DNA of 64,000 nt from Gemmatimonadota bacterium (GCA_021295815.1 JAGWBQ010000007.1:224247-288246); one strand, 5' to 3'. Positions 8,677-17,968 are shown, counted from the stretch's first letter. Made by a program: numbers and translations. Notes: generated from the letters alone by a model not told the origin.

Positions 8677-10734
8677 TTGGGCGCACTGAATCCCACGCTG
8701 CTCTTCGCGGCCGCCCTGGTGGCGGTGCCGGTGCTCCTCCACCTCCTCCACCGACGCGATGCGGACACCTTCGTCTTCCCCGCGCTCCGCTACCTGGTAC
8801 GCACCGAGCGCGATCGCTCCCGTCGCATACGGCTGCGGCAGCTAATTCTGCTAGCTCTGCGCACGGCGGTGGTGCTTGTGCTGGCGCTCGCGGCCGCTCG
8901 TCTCTACCTGAGGTCCGGCACGGGGGGTCATCCTCCCACGGCGGTTGCGCTGGTGATCGACAACTCGCTCAGCAGCGGACTGGTGCGCGGTGAGGACCGG
9001 GTGCTCGACGGCTTGGTCGATCTGGCTCGGGTCACGCTCGATCTCGCCGGTGAGGACGACCGCTTCTGGATGATCAGGGCGGGAGAACCTTGGATGCCCG
9101 CGACCCCGCTCCGGGCCCGAGAGGCGGTGGCCGAGCTTGCGAATATCCGTCCCTCGGACGCTCGAGGTGACGCCCGCGCCGCGCTGGCGAAGGCTCGGGC
9201 TCTGCTCGAAGAGACAGAGTTCGCGCACCACGAGATCCACTTCCTGTCCGACATGCAGGCCACCGCCTTCGACGCGGACGCCCCGCCGGAATCCGAGGAG
9301 GCGGGCTCCGGACCGGAGGCACGCATCCCCCTTATAGCGCCGGCGCCGCCGGAGGCCGCAGGCGACAACCGGGGCGTGGTCTCGGTCGTCGTGGGCGGCG
9401 GAGCAGCTCCGGTGGTCGGCACCCGAGCCGAGGTGGCGGTCACTGCAGGACCGGGCGTCGGCGGAAAGGAGACGCAGGTCAGGGTGGCGACCGCCGACCT
9501 GGTGCGCGGCGTGCTCGACCTGACACCCGGGGCCGCCGGGCGGATCGAGCTGCCCCGGACCGCAGCAGGCTGGACATCGGGCTATGCCGAGATCGAGCCC
9601 GACCGGCTTCGCGCCGACGATCGCCGCTACTTCGTCTTCGAGGCCGCCCCACCCACCACGGTCGCCACCGCTGGCCCGGTGGGCATGTTCGTCGCCGAGG
9701 CTCTCGCAGTGCTGGGCGAGGCGGGGCGGATCTCCCGCTCACCGCCCGACGGAGCCGACCTCCTGGTAAGCGCGGACGGCGTTCCGGGACGCGTGAACGG
9801 AAATGGTGCGACGCTGGTCCTGCCGCCGGCCGACGCCGCGCGCCTCCCGGCCCTGAACCGACGACTGGTAGGGATGGGCATCGGCTGGCGGCTGGAGAGG
9901 AGGGCGTTGACGGGCGGAGCCGCGCTCGAAGGGATGAAGCTGCCGGAGCCGCTCGATGGTACGCGAGTGGACCGAGCCTACGGGCTGGTCCCCGTCGAAG
10001 GCGCTGACGACCCGGGGCGCGTGCTCGCGGAGCTGGCCGGGGAAGCCTGGGCGGTGGAGGGTCGCGACAACCGAGGGGGGCGCTTCCTCCTGCTGGCGTC
10101 GCCTCTCGACGAACGCTCCACTTCGTTGCCGGTCTCGGCCGGCATGGTTCCGTTCTTCAACTGGATCGTCGGCCAGTGGACGCGGAGGGGCGCCGACGGG
10201 GGCCGCTTCGCCGAGCGCTTGGCGGGCGAACCGCTGCCCACTCCGCCAGGTGTGACGGCGGTGCGCCTGCCGTCCGGGCGGATCCGACCCGTGGACGGCG
10301 CGAGAACCCTGCGTGAGACCGGCGAGGCGGGACTCTACGCGTTCCTGATCGGCGGGGCTGAGGTGCCGGTCTCGGACTCCACCGCCCCTGAGGTTTCGGG
10401 CGGCGGCGGCACGAACCCGGGCGGCACCAACTCCGTCACCTCGGCTTCGAGCGCCGTGAGCGTTGGTGGCGATCCTGGCGCCGAGCTTCTCCACTCTTGG
10501 GCGGCGGTGGTCCCGGACCCCAGGGAATCCGACCTTACACCGCTTTCCGAAGACGATGTCCGGGATCTGGCCGGAGTGGAAATCGCGGGCGACGCCCAGG
10601 AATGGGCCGACCTCGTCTTTCGCAGCCGGAGAGGACCCGAGCTCTGGCGCCTCCTGCTCGGAGCGGGATTGATCCTCCTCGTGCTCGAAGGTCTGGTCGC
10701 AGCGTCGACGGCGAGGGGAAGACGAAGCGGATGA
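8677..10734 (+). CDS. BatA-like vWA membrane protein
   Basis: 685 aa from TTG 8677. The N-terminus holds the two-helix hairpin typical of the aerotolerance/BatA family (PTLLFAAALVAVPVLLHLLH at 6-25, then a second helix at about 56-78 after a basic loop with RRIRLRQL). A vWA-like domain follows (VALVIDNSLSSG, then HEIHFLSDMQAT) and a long periplasmic region of beta-type sequence. A single helix at about 660-680 (LLLGAGLILLVLEGLVAAS) returns the chain to a short basic tail. The MIDAS motif is DNSLS rather than the canonical DxSxS with full spacing. The 6-nt gap to DUF58 indicates cotranscription and probable functional coupling. Confidence 0.85.
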   Translation: MGALNPTLLFAAALVAVPVLLHLLHRRDADTFVFPALRYLVRTERDRSRRIRLRQLILLALRTAVVLVLALAAARLYLRSGTGGHPPTAVALVIDNSLSSGLVRGEDRVLDGLVDLARVTLDLAGEDDRFWMIRAGEPWMPATPLRAREAVAELANIRPSDARGDARAALAKARALLEETEFAHHEIHFLSDMQATAFDADAPPESEEAGSGPEARIPLIAPAPPEAAGDNRGVVSVVVGGGAAPVVGTRAEVAVTAGPGVGGKETQVRVATADLVRGVLDLTPGAAGRIELPRTAAGWTSGYAEIEPDRLRADDRRYFVFEAAPPTTVATAGPVGMFVAEALAVLGEAGRISRSPPDGADLLVSADGVPGRVNGNGATLVLPPADAARLPALNRRLVGMGIGWRLERRALTGGAALEGMKLPEPLDGTRVDRAYGLVPVEGADDPGRVLAELAGEAWAVEGRDNRGGRFLLLASPLDERSTSLPVSAGMVPFFNWIVGQWTRRGADGGRFAERLAGEPLPTPPGVTAVRLPSGRIRPVDGARTLRETGEAGLYAFLIGGAEVPVSDSTAPEVSGGGGTNPGGTNSVTSASSAVSVGGDPGAELLHSWAAVVPDPRESDLTPLSEDDVRDLAGVEIAGDAQEWADLVFRSRRGPELWRLLLGAGLILLVLEGLVAASTARGRRSG

Positions 10735-10764
10735 GGGCGGGACCTCGAGCAAACCGGGGACGAA

Positions 10765-10803
10765 GCCACCGGCGGCAGCGCGACGTTGCATCCGCGCCGA
10801 CGC
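10765..10803 (+). repeat. Dispersed GC-rich repeat, family 2 copy 1
   Basis: About 39 bp in the gap after the BatA-like gene. It matches the element at 37645-37684 at about 32 of 39 positions, sharing GCCACCG, CGGC and GCATCCGCGCCG. Both copies lie just downstream of a stop codon. Confidence 0.45.
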
Positions 10804-10913
10804 CGGACTCGGTGGCGGCGGCTCGAACTTGCACTCAGGCGTTTGCGGGATAACTTGAGCTTCAAGGTGGTCGTCACCCCACTGGCCGAGATCACCAACG
10901 GGAGGAGAGCCGG

Positions 10914-11333
10914 ATGAACAACATCGCCGCAGTGCCGCCGAACGGTCCGCTGTGCCTTACGGGAGACGTCCGGGTCGAGGTGGCGGGCGAGATCGTCGCC
11001 GAGTCGGACTCGGTCGCCCTGTGCCGATGCGGTCATTCCAACAACAAACCGTTTTGCGACGGGTCCCACCGAACGGCCGAATTCGACGACCCCGGCCTGA
11101 TCCGGGGCGGTAGGCTCGTTCCGGCGGCCGACGGGAACGCAGGCGCGGACGACCCCGTGCGCATCGTCTGCGTCGGCAACGGCCCCCTCGCGGTGCGCGG
11201 CCCCTTGACCGTGGTGGCCGCCGACGGAACCATGTCCCAGGGCGTGAAGGGTTCGCTCTGTCGGTGCGGCGAATCTTCCACCAAGCCGTTCTGTGACGGA
11301 AGTCACCGCGAGGCGGGATTCGAGGCTCCGTGA
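10914..11333 (+). CDS. Double CDGSH iron-sulfur protein
   Basis: 139 aa. Two CDGSH-type [2Fe-2S] motifs, each with the three-cysteine, one-histidine ligand set: CRCGHSNNKPFCDGSH (about 38-53) and CRCGESSTKPFCDGSH (about 117-132). The stretch between them lacks cysteine ligands apart from a single VCVG. Two-motif soluble proteins of this kind occur widely in bacteria and are probably redox or cluster-handling proteins, but the exact role is unknown. A good Shine-Dalgarno (GGGAGGAGA) lies 6-8 nt before ATG 10914. Confidence 0.9.
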   Translation: MNNIAAVPPNGPLCLTGDVRVEVAGEIVAESDSVALCRCGHSNNKPFCDGSHRTAEFDDPGLIRGGRLVPAADGNAGADDPVRIVCVGNGPLAVRGPLTVVAADGTMSQGVKGSLCRCGESSTKPFCDGSHREAGFEAP

Positions 11334-11721
11334 GCGCTCTTTTTCGCGGCGGGCCGAGGCGGGGCGGTCGCGGCCTGCGTACCGTTAGCGTCTCGAGGGG
11401 ACACCGTGGCCGAGTTGACCCTTCCATTGGGTTGGCGGGCGGACCGGAAATCGTAACCGATCTTAGACGTCTATGTGGCGGCACACCGGTTTTCCCCCGC
11501 CATTGACCGTTTCGTCACGTCCGGTCCGTGAGAAACGTTCCTCTTGGAAGCTTTCTCCTTGCGGACCTCCTCCTCCTTCGGGTAGGTTGACGCCCGTAAC
11601 CTGCGACGGACAGTGCGGGCCCGACTGGGACGGCGACGTTTCCGTCGGCCGGCCGTCGCCCCCTGCGTCCCCGCACCTCCTTCCCACGCCTCCTCACCAT
11701 CACATCTCACCCACCTTCGCC
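11334..11721. other. Intergenic region upstream of S9 peptidase
   Basis: 388 bp without a supportable gene. The S9 frame stays open back to 11473, but the upstream part is Pro/Arg-rich and unlike the family. TTGACC occurs at about 11415 and again near 11503, but I see no matching -10 at the right distance. Confidence 0.6.
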
Positions 11722-14304
11722 ATGACAGCTTATCGATTCGTCACCCTTGTTTCGCTGGCCCTCCTGAGCGTCTCGCTTCTCTCCGACCCCGAACCCGCCG
11801 CCGCCCAGGACCGCCGCGCACGGAACCAGCGGGCCAACTTCGAGCTCGCCGCTCGCTTCGCTCCGTACAAGATGAGCGAAATGGTGCACAGCACACGCGT
11901 CGCCCCGAGGTGGATCGAGGGATCCGAAAAGTTCTGGTACGAATGGGAGGACTCGGACGGCACCTATTACTACATCGTCGATCCCGAGCGCGCTACGAAG
12001 ACGAGCATCTTCGACAACGACCGCATCGCCGCCGAGCTCACTCGCATCACCCGCGATCCACACGACGGGCAGCACCTTCCCATTCGCAGCATCCGCTTCA
12101 TCGACGACAACACGCTTCACTTCCAGGTCCAGTCCTCGCAGGACGAGGAGGTCGAGGAAGAGGAAGACGACGAGGTCGAAGAGGACATGGAGGAGGAGGA
12201 GGAGGGGGAACGGTCGCGAACCCGCACCCGCAAGCGCACCCACTATTTCGAGTACACGATCTCGACGCAGACCTTGCGTGAAATGGAGGATTACGAGCAC
12301 CCGGACAACCATCCCAACTGGGCCAGCGTCTCGCCCGACGGCGAAACCGTGATCTTCGCTCGCCATCACAACCTGTGGATGATGAACGGCGAGGACTACC
12401 GGCGCATCGTCGACGCCAGGCGGGGCAAGACCGGAGACGAGGCCGACGAGGCCGGAGACGAGGTGGAGGTGGAGGAGACTCAACTGACCACCGACGGCGA
12501 GAAGTACTACACATACGAGGGCAACTACACGGGGCGCGGCGAGACCAACGTCTCGATGGAAGAGGAGAAGGACGATCGCAAACCGACCTCGATCCAGTGG
12601 TCGAAGGATTCGCGCTACTTCTCCTTCGTGCGCCGCGACAACCGCGAGGTGGGCGAGCTCTGGGTAGTGCACGTGGTAGGCGACGGCAACGAGCGCCCCG
12701 AGCTCGAGACCTACTCCTACGAGATGGCCGGCGAGGAAAAGGTCACCCAGGAGGAGCTCATCGTATACGACCTCGAGACCAGGTCGCAGGTCACCGTCGC
12801 GCACGACCCGTGGTCCGACGAGGATCTCCAGGTCGTCACTGACCGACAGTTCTTCTACCCCGATTCCGACGAACCCCGGCGGGCGCTCTGGATCTCGGAC
12901 GAGCCGGGCGTGCTCCACTTCATGCGCCTCAGCCGCGACCGGCACCGCGCCGCGGTGATGACGGCCGACGCCGCCACCGGCGAAGCTTCCATGCTCTTCG
13001 TGGACTCGCTCAACACGTACATCGAGACCCGCCCCATCGAGATGCTCGACAACGGCGACATGCTGTGGTGGTCGGAGCGCGACGGCTGGGCCCACGTCTA
13101 CCGTTACGACTCCTCGGGTGAGATGATCGACCGGCTTACCGAGGGTCCGTGGCACGTGGACGGCATCGCGGGCGTGGACGAGGCCGCCGGCCACGTCTTT
13201 CTGGTCGGCAACTCGAGGGAGGAGGGCGAAGATCCGTACTACTTCCACCTCTATCGGGTCGGACTCGACGGGTCCGGGCTCACCCTGCTCAACCCCGGCG
13301 ACTTCGATCACCAGGCGTCGATGGGAGAGTCGCGGCGCTTCTTCGTCGACAACCACTCGCGGGTGAACACCGTTCCGGCCTCCGCGCTCTTCGCCTCCAC
13401 GGGCCGCAAGATCATGGACTTGGAGACGGCGGACTTCTCGGCGCTCGAAGCCGCGGGCTACCAGATGCCCGAGCCCTACAAGGTGGAATCCGCCGACGGC
13501 GTGACCGACATCTACGGCGTCATGTACAAGCCCTACGACTTCGATTCGGACCGCGACTACCCGATCGTCGCCTACGTCTACCCGGGACCCCAGACCGAGT
13601 CGGTGTCGAAATCCTGGTCGACGAACTCGACCGAGCAGGGTCTGGCCCAGTTCGGCATGATAGTCGTCACCATGGGGAACCGCGGCGGTCACCCCGACCG
13701 TTCCAAGTGGTACCACAACTACGGCTACGGCGACCTGCGCGACTACGGACTCGCCGACAAGAAGGCCGTGATCGAGCAGCTGGCCGACCGCCACAACTAC
13801 ATCGACCGCGACCGGGTCGGCATCTACGGTCACTCGGGCGGTGGATTCATGTCGACCGCGGCGATGCTGGTCTACCCCGACTTCTTCAAGGTGGCGGTGT
13901 CTTCGGCGGGCAACCACAACAACGATGTCTACAACCGCTGGTGGTCGGAGACGCATCACGGCGTCAAAGAGGTGGTGGACGACGAAGGCGAAGTGACCTG
14001 GGAATACGAAATCGAACGCAACTCGGACCTCGCCGCCAACCTGAAAGGCCACCTTCTGCTCACGACCGGCGACAACGACAACAACGTCCACCACGCCGGC
14101 ACCTTCCGTATGGCGGAAGCTCTGATCCGGGCGAACAAGCGTTTCGACTTCTTCATCTTCCCAGGCCAGAGGCACGGCTTCGGCGACATGAGCAACTACT
14201 GGTTCTGGCTGCGGGCGGAGTACTTCGTGAAGCATCTACTCGGGGACGAACGTTGGGATGTCGACATACTCGAGCTTCAGGGGCACTTCCCGAAGACGCG
14301 CTAG
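11722..14304 (+). CDS. S9 family (DPP IV-like) secreted peptidase
   Basis: 860 aa from ATG 11722, chosen because a signal peptide follows directly (FVTLVSLALLSVSLL ... AAAQD). The first 580 or so residues look like the DPP IV N-terminal beta-propeller. The C-terminal alpha/beta-hydrolase has the nucleophile motif GHSGGGF (Ser705), GDNDNNVH with Asp786, and QRHGF with His818, completing the triad. It would cleave dipeptides or short peptides in the periplasm. An unusual acidic block, almost all Glu/Asp, interrupts the propeller at about 141-163, followed by a basic RSRTRTRKR run. No Shine-Dalgarno is evident. An M19 dipeptidase follows 59 bp downstream, suggesting a peptide-scavenging set. Confidence 0.93.
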   Translation: MTAYRFVTLVSLALLSVSLLSDPEPAAAQDRRARNQRANFELAARFAPYKMSEMVHSTRVAPRWIEGSEKFWYEWEDSDGTYYYIVDPERATKTSIFDNDRIAAELTRITRDPHDGQHLPIRSIRFIDDNTLHFQVQSSQDEEVEEEEDDEVEEDMEEEEEGERSRTRTRKRTHYFEYTISTQTLREMEDYEHPDNHPNWASVSPDGETVIFARHHNLWMMNGEDYRRIVDARRGKTGDEADEAGDEVEVEETQLTTDGEKYYTYEGNYTGRGETNVSMEEEKDDRKPTSIQWSKDSRYFSFVRRDNREVGELWVVHVVGDGNERPELETYSYEMAGEEKVTQEELIVYDLETRSQVTVAHDPWSDEDLQVVTDRQFFYPDSDEPRRALWISDEPGVLHFMRLSRDRHRAAVMTADAATGEASMLFVDSLNTYIETRPIEMLDNGDMLWWSERDGWAHVYRYDSSGEMIDRLTEGPWHVDGIAGVDEAAGHVFLVGNSREEGEDPYYFHLYRVGLDGSGLTLLNPGDFDHQASMGESRRFFVDNHSRVNTVPASALFASTGRKIMDLETADFSALEAAGYQMPEPYKVESADGVTDIYGVMYKPYDFDSDRDYPIVAYVYPGPQTESVSKSWSTNSTEQGLAQFGMIVVTMGNRGGHPDRSKWYHNYGYGDLRDYGLADKKAVIEQLADRHNYIDRDRVGIYGHSGGGFMSTAAMLVYPDFFKVAVSSAGNHNNDVYNRWWSETHHGVKEVVDDEGEVTWEYEIERNSDLAANLKGHLLLTTGDNDNNVHHAGTFRMAEALIRANKRFDFFIFPGQRHGFGDMSNYWFWLRAEYFVKHLLGDERWDVDILELQGHFPKTR

Positions 14305-14363
14305 AAGCGGACCGGCGGATCTTCGCTCGGACGTCCGACGGAGCCCTTCCTGTCACGGGCACC

Positions 14364-15575
14364 ATGAAGAACCGACGCTACTCCGGCTACCGGTCATACT
14401 CCTACCTCGAGCCCGGGGCGGACTACCGCGAGTTCGAACTCTGTGCCGAAACCGGGCGCGTGGACTCCATGCGAGTGGAGCTCGACGGGGCGGGGGAGGA
14501 ACGGGCGAGGGCTCTCGCCTCGGCCTCTCCCATGATCTCGATGCACGAGCATCTGGGAGTCTTCCCGGAGAGGATCGACGAGACGCCGGAGTACTGCCGG
14601 GCCGGCCGGATGCACACCGCGTTCCGCGGCATCGCCGAGTCGCTTTGGGACTGCGTCTTCGACAACTTGATGGACGGCCTCTGCCGCATCCGTTCGCACT
14701 CGGGCTGGCAGTGGGAGGACGTGCTCCACGATCTCGGCATGCGCCTCTCCGATCTGGCGCATCAGGACTTCGTGACGCCGTGTCTGCGGGCGGAGGACGT
14801 GGAGCGGGCGCGAGCGGCAGGCCGCGTGGCGTGGGTGGCGACCATGGAAGGCGCCGCCATGATCGAGCACGACCTCGACCGCATCGACATCCTCCACGGT
14901 TTCGGACTGCGCTCGCTGGGAATCACCTACTCGGAGTCGAACGCACTCGGGAACGGCCTGAAAGAGCATCGCGACGGCGGGTTGACCAACTTCGGCCGGC
15001 GGGCGGTGGAGCGCATGAACAAGTTGGGACTGCTCATCGACTGCTCGCACTGCGGCGACCGGACCACGCTGGATACCGTCCAATGGAGTGAAAAACCCGT
15101 GGTTCTCTCGCACATCGGCGCTCGCGCGCTCTGGGACTCGAAGCGGTTGGCGCCGGACGAGGTGATCGAGGCGGTCGCGGCCAAGGGCGGCGTGATCGGG
15201 ATCGAGGCCGCTCCGCACACCACCCTAACCCGCAACAACCGGACGCACAATCTCGAAGCTCTGATGGAGCACTTCGAGCATGTGAAGGCGCTCGTGGGGA
15301 TCGACCACGTGGGCTTCGGGCCGGACACGACGTACGGAGACCACGTCGGGCTCCACCGCGTCTACGCGGCGGCGCTCTCGCTCAAGGAGTCGAAGGGAGC
15401 GGGGCGGTCCGGTCAGGAGTACGACGAGGTGGAGTTCGTCGACGGGATCGAGAATCCGACGGAGGGCGGTCACAACATCCTGCGCTGGCTCGTGCGCGAG
15501 GGCTATTCGGACGACGATATAGCCAAGGTCATGGGCGGAAACGCTCTCCGGGTCATGCGGCTCGCCTGGGAGTGA
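14364..15575 (+). CDS. Membrane dipeptidase (peptidase M19)
   Basis: 403 aa zinc dipeptidase-like TIM-barrel protein. ATG 14364 is preferred, since upstream sequence in this frame is antisense-like padding within the S9 gene. Metal-site motifs are recognisable: MHEHLGVF (residues 60-67), METxx-type Glu in TMEGAAMIEH, DCSHCGD, LSHIGARAL, and the terminal MGGNALRV. The family normally has H-x-D in the first motif; here the third position is His (H-E-H). No signal peptide is visible, so it is probably cytoplasmic. It is the first gene of a tight plus-strand run (M19, unknown, 33-aa peptide, symporter, mobA) with overlapping starts and stops. Confidence 0.88.
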   Translation: MKNRRYSGYRSYSYLEPGADYREFELCAETGRVDSMRVELDGAGEERARALASASPMISMHEHLGVFPERIDETPEYCRAGRMHTAFRGIAESLWDCVFDNLMDGLCRIRSHSGWQWEDVLHDLGMRLSDLAHQDFVTPCLRAEDVERARAAGRVAWVATMEGAAMIEHDLDRIDILHGFGLRSLGITYSESNALGNGLKEHRDGGLTNFGRRAVERMNKLGLLIDCSHCGDRTTLDTVQWSEKPVVLSHIGARALWDSKRLAPDEVIEAVAAKGGVIGIEAAPHTTLTRNNRTHNLEALMEHFEHVKALVGIDHVGFGPDTTYGDHVGLHRVYAAALSLKESKGAGRSGQEYDEVEFVDGIENPTEGGHNILRWLVREGYSDDDIAKVMGGNALRVMRLAWE

Positions 15576-16402
15576 GCCGGGGAGCGGCTCCGCTGGGCTG
15601 CGGCGCGGCCGTTCCGCCGGTCGGTCCGGCGGTCGCGGAGCTTCGCTGCTCTCGGCGTTCGCGCGAGTTTCGCCACGGACTGCTAGCGGCCCTCCTCCTG
15701 GGACTCGCGGGCGCGGCTCCTCGGGCAGCGCAGGAAACCCCGAGCGAAACGCCTGCTCCGGCGCTCTCCTCGCTCCGGCTCCGGGCGTCTCTTGCCGACG
15801 GCGCGCGCGGGACGGTTGTGAGGATCGAGTACCGGGTGACCGTCGCGGGTGAAGTGCTCGAGCCCCCTACACCTGCCTTCGAACTTCTCGGCTTCGGCGG
15901 CGCGCTCGCGGATTCGGTGCGGGTCGCCGGCAGGGCATTCCCGCTGTCGCCATCGGGCGGAACCATGCGGAGGGCGAAGATTCCGGGTGAGCTCTGGGAG
16001 CGCGACGGGAGGGGCGGCGGCGATGATGCCGGGGGCGTGACCGCGTTCGAGCTCGAGGTGGCGTACGAGGTGAGAGGCGCGGTGGATGGAGAAAAGCCGG
16101 ATCTCCGAGCGCGTATCCCGGTTCTGGTTCCGGAGCTCGCTCCGGCCGTCGGCCCCGAGACCTTCGGCGCCGAGGTCGAGCTGCCAGCGGAGTGGCGCGT
16201 CTTCTCGGAATTCCCGTCCGGACTCGCGCCCCGGGAACCGGGGGTTCTCGCAGTCAGCTCGCGGGCACCTCCCGCGGTAATCGACTTTCGCGCCCGGACC
16301 GACGGGACGTGGCGACCCGATCTCGCCTTCTACCTCATGCTCGGCGCAGGATTCCTGCTGGTCGCGGTGGGGGCCGCGGCCTGGCGCGGACTCGAGCGGT
16401 GA
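15572..16402 (+). CDS. Membrane-anchored protein of unknown function
   Basis: 276 aa. GTG 15572 overlaps the M19 stop (GTGA). A signal-like segment (GLLAALLLGLAGAAPRAAQ, about 36-54) is followed by a beta-rich extracytoplasmic domain and a C-terminal helix (LAFYLMLGAGFLLVAVGAAAW) with a basic tail, giving a type I topology. I do not recognise the family. The basic n-region of the signal peptide is encoded by copy A of the dispersed repeat (15640-15686), and no start codon lies between that repeat and the hydrophobic core. Its position before a transporter suggests, but does not show, a transport-related role. Confidence 0.65.
   Translation: MSRGAAPLGCGAAVPPVGPAVAELRCSRRSREFRHGLLAALLLGLAGAAPRAAQETPSETPAPALSSLRLRASLADGARGTVVRIEYRVTVAGEVLEPPTPAFELLGFGGALADSVRVAGRAFPLSPSGGTMRRAKIPGELWERDGRGGGDDAGGVTAFELEVAYEVRGAVDGEKPDLRARIPVLVPELAPAVGPETFGAEVELPAEWRVFSEFPSGLAPREPGVLAVSSRAPPAVIDFRARTDGTWRPDLAFYLMLGAGFLLVAVGAAAWRGLER
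15640..15686 (+). repeat. Dispersed repeat, copy A
   Basis: Shares GCTTCGC, GCTCTCGGCG, TCG, GAGTTTCGC and GGxCTGCTAG with copy B (28692-28738), and most of the core with copy C (6192-6253, minus). All three translate in one phase to a similar SRRSxEFRxGLL-type peptide. Here that phase is the coding phase of the 15572 gene. Confidence 0.6.
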
Positions 16403-16466
16403 GGGGCGGATCGCCAGTGACCGCGACGGTGCGCGGGAGAGCGTCTGCGCACCGGGAGCCGAGCCG

Positions 16467-16568
16467 ATGAAGTCCTCTCCCGGCTTCATCTTCTGGGGCC
16501 TGTTCCTGGCCTGCGGGGTCGTCCTCGTCCTCTATTTGATCTGGATGATCCGGAAGGAGCGGCGGTGA
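16467..16568 (+). CDS. 33-residue single-pass membrane peptide, putative symporter accessory subunit
   Basis: ATG 16467 to TGA 16566-16568. The peptide starts MKSSPGFIFWG, has one hydrophobic helix (residues 7-28) and a basic end (IRKERR). Its stop overlaps the GTG start of the sodium:solute symporter (GTGA), so the two are translationally coupled. Tiny one-helix subunits encoded just before Na+-coupled transporters are known (for example MetS-type peptides with NSS carriers, and short partners of SSS carriers), which is the basis for the suggested role. Confidence 0.65.
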   Translation: MKSSPGFIFWGLFLACGVVLVLYLIWMIRKERR

Positions 16569-17968
16569 GCGAGCGGGCCTGGATATTCGTCGGCTACTCG
16601 CTCATCGTCTTCGTGATCGGGTGGGTCGCGCTGAAAAGAACCCGGAGCGACTCCGACTACTGGATCGCCGGCGGCAACTTGGGCTGGTTCACCGGCGGGG
16701 CGACCATGGCCGCCACACATACCTCGGCCGGCACCTTCGTCGGCACGATTGGCATTATGTACACCGTGGGCTGGTCGTTCGGCTGGGTCCTGCTCGCCAT
16801 CCCGCTCTCGTACTGGTTCATGGTCGCGGTCCTCGCCCCACGCTTCACGAGCCGACGGGAGCTGACGGTTCCCGCCTTCATCGAACGTCGTTACGGGAGC
16901 AGAAAGCTGCGCGGACTCGCCGCGACGATCATCCTCATCGCGACGGTGGTCTACGTCCAGGCGCAGATCGTCGCCGGAGGCGTCATCGCCAACGTCGTCT
17001 TCGGAGTCCCGCCGATGACGGGGATGCTCGCGTTCACGGCGATCCTCCTCGCGTACACGATAGTCGGCGGCATGCTCGCCGTCGTCTACACCGACAGCTT
17101 CCAGCTGGTCGTCATGGTACTGGGCGCGCTCGTCGCCGTCCCGCTCGTCCTCCAGCACACCGACGGCGTCTCCGGCCTGCTCGCTCTCGCGGAGTCGGCG
17201 CATCCGCTCGTCTTCTCGTGGGAGAGCATGCCCGCAGTAGCCCTCTTCAGCATGGGGCTCTCGTTTTTCCTGGGTGGCATCGCCACGCCCGAGAAGCTCG
17301 TCCGCCTCTACGCCATGCGCGACATGCGCACTATCAGGCGGGGCATCCTCTTCGCCGTCACCATGATCCTCACCCTAAATCTCGTCGTATTCGTCCTGGC
17401 GCTCGGGGCCATAGCCCTCTTCCCGGCTCTGCCGAGCGGCGATCTGGCGATGCCCGTGCTGGCGATGAACGTTCTCCCCATGGCGCTGGGATCGATCCTG
17501 CTTGCGGCGATAACCGCAGCGATGATGTCGACGGTGGACTCGCTCCTCATCGTCGCAGGCTCCGCGCTCTCCGTCGACATCTACCGGAACCTCCTGCGAC
17601 GGCGGGAAGTCTCGGAGGCTCGCGGACTTGCCGTGGCGCGGCTGGGGATACTGACGGTGGGGACGGTTCCGGTCGCGTTGCTTCTCTTCGGCGTGGGGGA
17701 AGGCGAATTGGTCCAGTACATCGTCCTTCTCTTCACGGCGCTGATGGGGGCGGCGTTCGCCCTGCCCGTGGTTGGCGGCGCCCTCTGGCGGGGAGCGACG
17801 GCTCCCGGTGCGGCGGCCGCGATGGTCGGCGGCGTGGCGGCCACCTTCGCGTGGAAGATCACGGGCCGCTCGGACGTGGAGCCCGTGGTGGCGGGATTTC
17901 TGACCTCCGCCGCGCTCTTCGTGGGGGTCAGTCTCTTCACCCGGACGCGGGCGCTCCCGGATGGGTGA
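16565..17968 (+). CDS. Sodium:solute symporter (SSS family)
   Basis: 467 aa integral membrane protein with about 13 hydrophobic helices. Characteristic SSS features include DYWIAGGNLGWFTGGATMAA near the first helices, GGMLAVVYTDSFQ in the middle, and an AAMMSTVDSLLIVAGSALS helix that matches the Na+-site region. The substrate cannot be read from sequence; SSS members carry proline, pantothenate, acetate, sugars and others. It overlaps the 33-aa peptide upstream (4 nt) and mobA downstream (8 nt). The linked M19 dipeptidase hints at amino-acid or peptide-derived substrates, but this is only context. Confidence 0.92.
   Translation: MSERAWIFVGYSLIVFVIGWVALKRTRSDSDYWIAGGNLGWFTGGATMAATHTSAGTFVGTIGIMYTVGWSFGWVLLAIPLSYWFMVAVLAPRFTSRRELTVPAFIERRYGSRKLRGLAATIILIATVVYVQAQIVAGGVIANVVFGVPPMTGMLAFTAILLAYTIVGGMLAVVYTDSFQLVVMVLGALVAVPLVLQHTDGVSGLLALAESAHPLVFSWESMPAVALFSMGLSFFLGGIATPEKLVRLYAMRDMRTIRRGILFAVTMILTLNLVVFVLALGAIALFPALPSGDLAMPVLAMNVLPMALGSILLAAITAAMMSTVDSLLIVAGSALSVDIYRNLLRRREVSEARGLAVARLGILTVGTVPVALLLFGVGEGELVQYIVLLFTALMGAAFALPVVGGALWRGATAPGAAAAMVGGVAATFAWKITGRSDVEPVVAGFLTSAALFVGVSLFTRTRALPDG

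Noticed and set aside
11707..14235. 842-codon open frame antisense to the S9 peptidase
   Set aside because: Val/His/Asp-rich with no signal or family match. It mirrors codon bias of the real gene.
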